Notes under the pieces: model-generated
What the model was told of the DNA's origin: nothing
Seen by the model: the letters and a program-made list of their open reading frames with translations, nothing else
The model's database searches: none
Made by a program: the position numbers and the translations under genes
Part shown: positions 55,213 through 64,000 of the stretch, piece after piece
Numbering within the stretch: the first letter of the stretch is position 1
Layout of the letters: each line of letters opens with the position of its first letter
Source of the DNA: Haliclona indistincta
Taxonomy: Eukaryota; Porifera; Demospongiae; Haplosclerida; Chalinidae
Assembly: GCA_964017065.1 (NCBI GenBank)
Contig: OZ024790.1
Coordinates: forward strand, 4,174,458 to 4,238,457
DNA length: 64,000 bases
Direction: 5' to 3'

Positions 55213-58200
55213 CTACACGAGATAATGAACAAGAGTCCACTATTATACACATTGAGCTCACTGGGTTGATTTGGACGTGAGAGAGTAGAAGGAGACAGAG
55301 TAGAGGATGGTGAGACAGAGAGTGCGGCTACAGAAGAGAGAATAATTATGTTGTCAGAGAATTAAAACAAATTTTACTCACCAGCTGTAGAGGGAGATGA
55401 CTGTAGTATTGCAGATGAGGCGTCAGAAACTGAAGCAAAATTGAGTGGATAGTATATCAACTAACATGCTGATCATCATCTACCCCACTCACCATCTGGT
55501 GCTGCCAGCCATGCCAGCATCCCCTCATCAGAGCATTTACCAGAACCAACCTTAGGTCTAACAGAGCAGGTGAGCCAGTGAGGGGAGCTGCTGACCTCAC
55601 AATGATGAGGAATTGATTCACACTTCTTGAAGGGACAGAAGAACCCATCAGTAAAGCTAACTTGGTTAGTATCAAAGTGACGCGCCTCACAGACTGTAGC
55701 TATGGCATGGTGGATAACGGCTCTGATGTGAGGAGCGACTGACGGGTGCCCATTGAAGTGAACTGTAAACCAAGCATGGCACTCTACTAGTAGCACAACT
55801 CCTCCGAGCTTGCACTTTAGACTCACTGCATTAGAACCAAGGATATCTTCAAGAGTGAATAGTACATCATTGAGCAAAGCCACTACTAAGGCAGAGAACG
55901 TACCCAGAGGTATTACCCTGGTGCGACAGAGAAGAACAAGAGGAGTGAGCTTTACACCAGAAAGAGGAAGAATACTTTTGCAGGTAGGAAGAATGGAGGG
56001 AATAAAGAATAAATCTTCAGCATCGATGCACACGGGTGCTATGATTAGGAGGTGCTGTAGAATGGACAGGAAGTCGTCCACTGAGTAACTACACTTCCCC
56101 TCCTCATTCACTCGATACTTGGAGCACACGATATCTACTAGCTTCTTGTTAAACAACCCTTGGTCTCGCAGCCTTCGTACCAATGCCATGTGCTCTGAAA
56201 GAAGAGGATACTGAGAGAGAATGAGGTGGAGATCGATGATGCCGAGATTCAATATCTCAGTGACCTCACTGAGAATGGCCTGAGGGTCAGTGAAGACAAG
56301 GTGAGGGGCAGCAGCTGGGAAATACAAGCAGAGAGCAGCGCCATCAAGAAACACTAGTGCTGCCATCACATCCTCCTCTCCCATACTGAGATTCCTTCCT
56401 ATCGTTATACATTCTGCCAGACCTAAAACACTCCGACCCTCCTTTTTTGCCTTGCCGCTTAACTCCAGTTCAAATACATACCACCTAGTGGGTATATATA
56501 CTCCTGCATTGCCACAAGCATCTATGATCTTCTGCCTTATAGAAGATGCCAACTCACTGCGACCCTCTATGACCTGAGTGTTGATCGGGAGAAGAATACC
56601 TCCATCAGGACTAACCTCAATGCACATTGACTTCAGATCACCAAGACTCTTCTTCAACCATCGATTCTTACCGGACAGTGTCTGGTCAAACAGTGACCAG
56701 TGCTTGTCAGCGTGAGTGCCGATCAGAAGGAACTTTGGCTCTGAAGAACTGCCTTCCTCTGAGTGCTTGACAGACGAGAGAGTACGTACAAGATCTTCAA
56801 TGTCCTCAAGTTGAGATTTATCTAGTTTCGTTGGCTGGCGAAGATGCTGGTCATCTATCACATACTCATACTGGAGCTTATTATTGATAGAGCGGTTGAA
56901 TTTTGAGGCTACTATGTTGACCGTGCTACCCCTGACAAATGCAGGGACGAGGCTGATGAATGACGGTTGTCCACCAGAGTCAATTAAGTGAACAAAGGTC
57001 TTAACTTTCTCTCTGTCGCTTGAAAGCTCAGGGTTAAGAACAAGCTTATCGACGATTTCTGAAGCCATACCTTCCACTTTTGGAGGAGCCATACCTTCCA
57101 CTTTCGGAGGACTAGTATCCTCGACACTCTCTTCTAGTGACGAACTAGAGACCAGTGGAGTAGCTGGTGATAGCACTGGAGGAGTGTGATCCACATCAGA
57201 TGGTTCCTGTGCACTGCTCTCAGTGGCTGCATGAGTGGTGCTGGTGGCTGGTTGAGGAGGAACAGCACGAGATGGATTGAGCTCAATCATCTTCACCTCC
57301 TCTGCGATGTATTTGAGGTAGGTATCATCATCAAGCTCTGTCCATGTAACATCTCCGCTGCCATCGGCTTTGATGCGGTAGAAAGAGATGGCTCTGGTTG
57401 CTCGTGTTGCTAACGGTGTGCTGGTCCTTCTAGGAGGAGGTGGTAGGCCAAGCAGGAGATATCTGATGCCAGTCTTGCCCACACCAGGAGGACCCGTAAT
57501 AAGAGCTTTAATGATAAGCAGTTTAGTGCGACCCTCTCTCATAGCCCTTTGGACTAGCTTTGTGTAGGTTTCTGCATAAGAAAGCAAAATTATAAAATTC
57601 GATTCTTTATTACAAATTTCACTGAATTTCAATTTAGATCAGATTTAAAATTATGAAATTTGATTACATACATGTAGCATAATGTATTGAGTACAGTGGA
57701 ACCCCTCATAGCGGACACCCCTCTCCAGAGGACACCCTCTCGATAATGGACACTTACTGAATCCCAAATATAACCCACATAATGTATAATAAACCCCTGA
57801 ACAGAGGACACCCTCTCTATAATGGACAATTTTGTTGGTCCCAATGGTGTCCGCCTTATAGAGGTTCCACTGTAATCTAAAATATTATTATTATTTTGTA
57901 ATAATTTATTGTTTATGCTTTCGTGTTTAAACTAATAGTAACAGTGTCAATTAACAAGCGTAAAGTGTATCAATTCTATTCGACCAACAGTGTGTACAAG
58001 CATGTAACATTGAGGCAATATCACATTCAAAAGCACAGTCCTCACATAATGTCAGGTAATGTCTGAGCACCTCCACAAAACAAAAGCCACAATGCTCATT
58101 ATTTTAGTCACGTCAATTTTGACCAGAAAATTAAGGTCATTTGATAGCTACTGCTGTTTGCAATGATAGTCAACATGTGAATGGCTGAGGATGTGGTATT

Positions 58201-61200
58201 AAACTGTGATAACAGCTTCTCTGTAATGTCAGATAATGTAAATGCATGCATTGTGTATGCCAACCACAAGTTCAGCCATCCACACTACTCACTACATAGT
58301 GCTGTATAGGCTGCATGTGCATGGCCTTAACAAATTATGGTTTACTGGTTTCTACAACTAGTGAAATGATGCTTTGGTTGGTCTAATCATAGCAGCAATC
58401 CACTGATGTAGTGATACTTGGGACTTTTACTTTGCAAGAATGCATTATTCCATCTTGTTCCTTTCCTATTCAACTTGGCTGAAAGGGAGCTTTCCAATTG
58501 AATCTTGAAACCATAATATCTATGAACCATTATGCCACTGAGGGACCACGAACCATGCAACAACCATGTGGAAGTTTGACACAAGAAGTTGAACACGGTG
58601 GCAGGAAAGACTCATTCAAATGTGTTCGAGATAGTTGAAGTTGTCCAGTAAGAGCAGGCAATGAATGAAGTAACTCTGCAACAGATTGCAAGCTCTGCAA
58701 CAGATTAAGGACAATTCAGGCGAGTGAAACTTATAAGACAAGTTGCTGTTGTACTGCAAATAATGCAAAGGTGTAGCTGGGAGGATGCAGAGGAGGTAAA
58801 CAAGATACTTACAAGAGATTGGCATCTGTTTTCTTTTTTAGTGAAGTATAATGATGAATGCTCATGTAGTAAAATATAACGCATTGTACAGGAATTGAAC
58901 TTCAAACCAGGCATGTATTTTATCTACAAATACAACCATTCTTCACATCCACTGCACCAAACATACCCAAATTGCTAGAAAAGAAATGTGTATCATGTTG
59001 GGGGGCTAGGACATGTATGTTTCATTGTTGGGGGAGTGACTGCCCCCTTGACCCCTTGTGCTGCTGTCCCTGAACCACAGTACAAACAGCAGATCCATGA
59101 CAGTAGCAACAAAATTAAGCAACTAAGCAACTGTTACATGTAATAGCTGTTGTACAAAGATACAAGCTGTTGTACTGCAAATAATGCAAAGGTGTAGCTG
59201 GGAGCATGCAGTGAAGATACTTACAAGCATCTGTTGCAAGGGCGGGACACTCCATAATGTTAGTTACATGCAATTTTGTACAAAGTTAATAGAAAAGTGT
59301 GCTTTTCTAGTGACTGGTACTATAGCTAAGGTGATGTAAAGGAACAGTACAGTAGGCCCTATATATTGCATAAACCTACCATTCGACAACACTTTAAACA
59401 TGATATGACTAATCTCTTCTATTCAAATTCGTGTCGTTACTTGGAAGTTGGCACGGTGTGTGGGCATTAAAACATAGCCATCACCAAGCACTAGCCAATA
59501 ATCTAAATGCTCTTTATTGCACTATTGGTGTCTTTAGAAATGATTCAGGTGGCTTAGTAGTAAAACAGTGCTATTTTGCTTCCAAGTAAGTCGAAATCAT
59601 AGTTAAAATCGGTTATATACTTCGGTTTTCGGTGCATATGAAAATTTGACATCATGGACTTCAAGATGTCATAAAACGACAGCAACCAGAATATGAGCAG
59701 ATTGCGCAATGTGCTAGGCCTTGTTGCGCTGTCTAGCAATCAGCAATCATTGCACACCAGTAGTCGAAGGCAAGCTGCTATTGATAGCAATCGCATGCCT
59801 TGAGGTCTACGGAACCCAGCTATATAGTATATTTTTAGCAACAATAAGTATTTCGATATCCTATGGGTGTGATTGGGAGTTGCATGCCCTCTCCTTCCAT
59901 ACACCTGTACTGTCTATTAGCAAATCACTTGAAACGAAGCCTTATTTCAAATCTGCAAACCATGAATCTACTTGTATTATCTGTTGCGTACACACACAGT
60001 ATGAGATAATTGCTAATCATAGACTGACTGAGACCTACATTGGCATGATCTAATTGATTACATGTATGTGTTTCTCTCTATCATTATTATTCTATTAGGG
60101 AGACACGGTAGTGTCTCCCTATGTAGGGTTGAACGAGAAAACAAGATGGCGGCTACATACAATGTATTATCGTTCAAACGCTGATATTTCGCCTGGTGAT
60201 GAATTTTATACGTCCAAAGACACTTAAATCTGCTATCTGGCGTTGCCCCATCTTACAGTAGCATTGAGATTGCTCGAGATTGTTACTAAAGTGACGAACC
60301 TGGAAACGGTGAAAATCGAGTTTCGTCATCTTCGTTTTCTTCTTTCTTCTTTCTTTCTTCTTTCTTTCTTCCACTCGCCTAGCACCTTTACGGGAGCAGT
60401 GCCGAGACCAAAACACCCACGAACAGTCGTGAAATTCTACTGGCATGTGCCTTTTGAACTTAGTTTTTAGCGAAACGGCGATATAAATTCCGCGATTTCT
60501 CGATCGTGATCCATTGTCGGCTAAGTGTTAGACGCCATTAATAATTATAGTGATTGCGCAATACGCACGTGACCAAGCTGTGGTTAGCGCATGTGACCAA
60601 GCACAAGCTTGAGTATCGCCACGCCGTATAGATCACGGAGAACACATATTTGTCTGGAGTCTTCGAAGAACGGTAAGCTAGCAAGCGCAGAATCACCATT
60701 CTGCCTTGCCAGATAATTATAACCGCCGTAAACAAGTGTGGGCGGGGCTCGTATGCACTGTATTCATGCATGCGTAGGCGAGCTGATATCTACAGCATAA
60801 GAATTATTTAGCTACAAGTTTAAAATTGTTAATAATAAAGAAAAGCCATCAACAACAGGAAAACCAAACCAATGGTGGAAACAAAGATGGCACAGTAATT
60901 ACATGATATTGAACTGTACTTCACTGAAAAAGAAAAAAGGACACAAACAAGAAAATTAAAAAGATTTCTATCGAAATCAAAAGGATGTAGGGTTGTGAAA
61001 TCTACCACTGGTCAACAAAGTAAACTAACAAGGAACAAGCATGGAATGGTAACACGATTGACTTGCTAACAGACCTTAGATCCCTACATCAGTGGCTGTA
61101 CATAAGCTGTCACAAGCTGAATGCACGTCAGGTGTCAGTCAACAGCAACAAGCTAAGCTGAACTAGCTATAGTCAACTACAGCAGCCACTGATGTAGGGA

Positions 61201-63967
61201 TCTAGGTCTGTTAGCAAGTCAATCGTGTTACCATTCCATGCTTGTTCCTTGTTAGTTTACTTTGTTGACCAGTGGTAGATTTCACAACCCTACATCCTTT
61301 TGATTTCGATAGAAATCTTTTTAATTTTTTATGTATTAGAAATGCCCTAATAATAGTACATTCATCTGTACACTCACCAATTGTCACTAGGTAGTCAACA
61401 ACAGACTGACGACCTCCCTTCCTTGCTAGGTCTAGTGGAGTCTCCCCATACTGCAGGTAATTAATGAGGTAATAATAATAGCACACAAATGAAGACATAG
61501 TACATAGCTGCCATCATGGCAATGATAACGTTGATGACTATCTTGTAGTGAGTAATTCTGAGTTTAATTTGTGGTTTTGAAACTAAGTTAATTCATTGTA
61601 TACCAAACTCATCAGGAAAGATCTAACAGTGAAAACACCAAACACTCAGTTTGTGTAGCCTCACAAACATCACCTGCTCTGCCTGCTCTACAGTATAAAG
61701 TGCATTGAAATACTCTCAGTAACACTCATCCTATCCCTCATGCAGCTGTATGCTGGCTCCATGGGCTACAAGTAGCTTCACCACCTTCAGGCTACAATAC
61801 TTAGAAGCGGCATAGTGACAGGCAGTCAGTGAGTGCTATTAGAGGATACATGTAGGAGGTAGTGTTGTAATTGTTAATAACTAAAAAACCAATTTTTTGT
61901 AGAGGTCAAATCAATTATTGTTAACAATAACAAACTTTGTACCATGGGAATTGCTTCGTGTATTCGTGATACACCACAGGTAGGCATGGTGTAACTAATA
62001 CATAACTAATATTATCTGACAGGACTTTTACAATTAATATCAAACACTAAAATTTGAACAACAAAATTAGTTATTGTAAAGTTGTTTAAAGAGGTGAACA
62101 CCAGTCATGTGAGACACGATTGATAGCATCTTTTTCATGTGATTGCTGTAATACAACATGTTTCAAGACCTTATCTCAGCTAGGAAGGCAATTCTGTTAA
62201 AAGCAACACGGCTCACTAATACTAATACCTCGTTCACACTGCATGTTGGAACCGGGCCGAACCGAACCGTGCCACACTTTATGATCAAAGTTCTGACACA
62301 ACCGAAACGTGCTAGAAGCGGCCCACCTATGGTTGGGGTGCCGCGATGGTGCAGTTCAGTTCATTTGTAGCTCAGTTCAGTTGCATTCATACTGTCAGAG
62401 ATTCGCAACCGGGCCGGCCCGGTTCGGTTCCGTTCTAGCGCGTAGTGTGAACGCGGTATAATAGCAAGCTATCAACAATAACAATAATTCTAAAACTTGA
62501 ATTTTATTGTTAACAATATCAATAGCTATAAAGACACTGACAGTGTTACTTTAACAATAAAGCACCAAAGGTGCAGATGCCTCGGTGGAGTAGCAAGTAT
62601 GCTAGTATACTATTAGCAGATGCATAATTATGGGCACGTACGCATGTAGTAGATCCATGGAAGCATCATAGCAATACAATGGAAGCATGCAAGCTGCAGT
62701 AGAAGTGACCAGCAGATCCATGGAACAAGCAGCAGATCATAGCAACAGAGCTATGGAAGCACAGGTAGTGGGCTAGTGGTAGCTATCCAGCAGCTGTACA
62801 AGCTGTTGTACAAAAGTTGTATTGAAGCCAAACAAAATAATGCTCATGTGTAGCTGAGCGTGACTGTAACTGCTCTGCTCACACCAGCTCACCTGTCAAG
62901 CAGCTAGTGAACTCAAAGACACTTCGCTCGTTAGTTTAACACTGCTGCCTATGGAGTTGTGCGAGCTGTACTATTACAGATCAAGCCTTCAGTTTACCCG
63001 CCACCCTCCTCAAGAGGAGTTCCACACCATGAATGTGCAGGTGGTGATGCGGACCCAGCAGTAAGGATGGAAACATATGTGTCAGGATTCCTGTGCACTA
63101 AGCAGGTTCTAGGGCCAGTGCTAGCATGGTGGTATCTCCTGAAGGGGCAGGCATCTTGCAGGAGCATCCTGCTGTGATCACAACAGGAGGTGTGAACATG
63201 TGCCCACATGTGATGCCTCTTTCCCTTCCCACTATAGGGCAGGAAGGGAAAGCATCAAAGTATCTCCAGCCCACCAGCAGACCCATCTGTAAAATGGGTA
63301 CCTGGTCTTGTACTGGGGAAGCAAAATTCACTGGCTATGGTCACACACAATAATATTATGTTGAATATAATTTTTTTTATCTTGCAATCAATGAGCTCAG
63401 TGGTTTGATAGTATGTTTAGTGGATAGTTAGTCTAGTGGTTCAGACTGTGGTATTGAATTGTCTGTGGAACATTCTAGTAGCACATGTTCAGTTCTGTAT
63501 TTAAGGAGTGTGTGTTTCTGTTGAGTTCATGCTAGTCTCATGTTGCTTTACTTTCTTATTGCTGCTGATGTTGTGTTCTGCTGTAATCTATTCTTGTTGA
63601 GGTTTTGGTTATCAACTCAAGTGTTAACCACAACTGAAATGATACGCCCATAGATACCACAGAGAATACTCACTGATACGTACTCAACCAACACAATAGG
63701 AGGTCCATGTTCACAAACACACACACACACAAATGAACAGACTACTGTATGCCCCATGGTTCTACCACTATAGCTAGCTAGCTTGTGTGATTTAGTCTAT
63801 CTTTCCTGCTCATAAAAATCAATTGCTCAATTTGCAAATAATTAACTCCACCCCTATACAACACTCACCTTATCTCTCAGGTGTATGTTGGTTCCATGGG
63901 CTATTAGTAGCTTCACTGTTTCCAGGTGACCAAATCGAACAGCATGGTAACAGGCAGTCCGTGAGTA
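54896..63967 (-). CDS. Locus 3: ankyrin - ROC-like GTPase - COR - CARD-like protein gene
   Basis: Exons: 63869-63967 and 61732-61830 (ankyrin, the latter damaged), 61378-61450 (ankyrin, ends phase 1), 55493-57571 (GTPase/COR, about 693 codons), 55382-55429, 55262-55327 and 54896-55212. Phases agree at every junction checked: the G left by 61378 plus AA at 57571 makes GAA. The big exon has a P-loop GPPGVGKT (about residue 27), a long Ser/Pro insertion with a tandem PPKVEGMA, DSGGQP (about 198) and GTHADK (about 285), the G1, G3 and G4 motifs of ROC-type GTPases. COR-like sequence with LFFIPSILP follows. DAPK-type proteins have ANK-ROC-COR-Death order after a kinase; here no kinase is seen and the end is CARD-like. 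The 5' end lies right of the window and the 3' end left of 54896. A defective ankyrin exon leaves doubt whether the full mRNA is made. Confidence 0.7.
55262..55429 (-). CDS. Two Ser/Pro-rich linker microexons of locus 3
   Basis: Exons 55382-55429 (48 nt) and 55262-55327 (66 nt), each phase 1 to phase 1, encode VSDASSAILQSSPSTAG and a Ser/Pro/Thr-rich segment with SPSSTLSPSTLSRPNQP. Locus 2 has one such linker (14369-14431) in the same position. Confidence 0.65.
55493..57571 (-). CDS. Locus 3 GTPase (ROC-like) / COR exon
   Basis: Acceptor TTATGCAG, donor ATG|GTGAGT; phase 1 in and out. It is uninterrupted for 2079 nt. Walker A GPPGVGKT, DSGGQ and THAD indicate GTP binding and hydrolysis. The insertion between G1 and G3 (about residues 95-175) is Ser/Pro/Thr-rich and probably disordered. 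C-terminal to COR is a conserved cysteine- and histidine-containing part (ECHAWFTVHFNGHPSVAP, FFCPFKKCESIPHHC) with no family name I can give. The locus 2 paralog retains the last half of this exon. Confidence 0.75.
57694..57872. mobile_element. pogo/Tigger-like MITE
   Basis: Ends CAGTGGAACCCCTCATAGCG and the complement CAGTGGAACCTCTATAAGGC, flanked by TA on both sides. 179 bp, with repeated GAGGACACCCTCTC / ATAATGGACA inside. CAGTGGAACCTC-type ends with TA duplication are typical of Tc1/mariner pogo-group MITEs. Confidence 0.75.
57898..58808. repeat. Segmental duplication block B1, non-coding
   Basis: Paralogous to about 120-1169 and intronic to locus 3. It includes a local duplication (GCAACAGATTGCAAGCTCTGCAACAGATT) at 58676. 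Confidence 0.7.
58809..59328. other. Intron segment of locus 3 missing from copy A
   Basis: Copy A has element copy 2 at this position. It contains a second GATACAAGCTGTTGTACTGC segment (59158), so the region includes a small internal duplication. No gene. Confidence 0.5.
59329..60093. repeat. Segmental duplication block B2, non-coding
   Basis: Paralogous to 2420-3195. Open frames in it differ between copies; no gene supported. Confidence 0.7.
60097..61329 (+). mobile_element. Hairpin/foldback element, copy 6
   Basis: Complete: terminal hairpin from 60097, foldback from 60948, ending in a degenerate TTTTTAATTTTTT. It lies in an intron of locus 3. Paralogous sequence at about 3190-3210 lacks it, so it inserted after the A/B duplication or was lost from copy A. 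The minus-strand ORF 60174-60446 starts MPVEFHDCSWVFWSRHCSRK and stays open through the GAAA tract. Confidence 0.8.
61378..61450 (-). CDS. Locus 3 terminal ankyrin exon
   Basis: 73 nt; GETPLDLARKGGRQSVVDYL; acceptor CCTGCAG and donor GTGAGTG intact. The final G combines with the first two bases of the GTPase exon at 57571. Confidence 0.7.
61732..61830 (-). pseudogene. Locus 3 ankyrin exon with broken frame and donor
   Basis: Encodes HSLTACHYAA and VVKLLVAHGASIQL, then a 4-base insertion (CATG) shifts the frame to a stop (HEG*). The donor AAG|GTGAGTG seen in paralogs reads AGGATGAGTG. Splicing may skip this exon; because it is 99 nt and phase 0, skipping keeps the frame. Confidence 0.65.
62227..62459. 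mobile_element. MITE with ACCTCGTTCACACT termini
   Basis: Left end ACCTCGTTCACACTGC, right-end complement ACCGCGTTCACACTAC. GC-rich inner inverted repeats (GGAACCGGGCCGAACCGAAC against GGCCCGGTTCGGTTCCG). Copy A (about 4086-4092) lacks it. The target duplication is probably TAAT. No coding sequence. Confidence 0.65.
62624..63620. repeat. Segmental duplication block B4, non-coding
   Basis: Paralogous to 5819-6830; it contains the uninterrupted GCAGATGC target of the 4249-5818 element. No gene; the short ORFs at 62959-63353 are not conserved. Confidence 0.65.
63869..63967 (-). CDS. Locus 3 ankyrin exon (first seen in window)
   Basis: 99 nt, phase 0. TACYHAVRFGHLETVKLLIA and HGTNIHLRDK; acceptor CTTATAG and donor GTGAGTG intact. 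Upstream exons lie right of the window. Confidence 0.7.
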
Positions 63968-64000
63968 CTATAAGAGGATAGGAGGAGTACATGTAGATAA

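Overview
This is eukaryotic, animal-type DNA. Coding information sits in short exons with GT-AG introns of tens to hundreds of bases, surrounded by AT-rich sequence full of DNA transposons, foldback MITEs, minisatellites and gene fragments. The protein families (kinase-less ankyrin/ROC/COR/death-fold proteins, topoisomerase II, Crypton-type tyrosine recombinases, an ISL2EU-like transposon, a restriction-like-endonuclease LINE) and the very compact introns point to an early-branching metazoan. A demosponge is my best guess; no sequence here proves the species.

The backbone is a family of minus-strand genes with the layout ankyrin repeats - ROC-like GTPase - COR-like region - death-fold domain. 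Locus 1 (12682 down to 3249, continuing off the left edge) has a start exon and five ankyrin exons. Locus 2 (17966-14069) has the same 5' exons plus COR and a Death domain, but carries a large internal deletion and other breaks. Locus 3 (63967-54896, starting off the right edge) has ankyrin exons, an intact 2.1-kb GTPase/COR exon and a CARD-like exon. Introns are phase 0 between ankyrin exons and phase 1 before the death-fold exon, so Death and CARD exons are interchangeable.

Two segmental duplications explain much of the rest. 96-8530 is a direct copy of 57900-64000, and 8195-13830 is a copy of 15690-18955. Comparing copies exposes empty sites for several transposons (4249-5818 with an 8-bp duplication; two TTAA elements in tandem at 6834-7994; an hAT-like MITE at 8747-9025).

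19300-26900 holds a decayed, rearranged topoisomerase II gene fused to a coiled-coil gene remnant, with GA microsatellites, a TIR element and a LINE 3' fragment. 27171-36200 has two broken Crypton recombinases and foldback MITEs. 36478-36912 is a small intact-looking four-exon gene (96 aa) of unknown function. 38051-50281 holds two nearly identical element copies. The second is split by a 7.4-kb inverted-repeat element (42602-50029) packed with two minisatellite arrays, and its exact empty site is preserved at 39394. 51103-52612 is an internally deleted ISL2EU-like transposon with YqaJ and THAP remnants. Six copies of a 1.2-1.3 kb hairpin/foldback element, carrying motifs that look like promoter elements, are scattered across the window.
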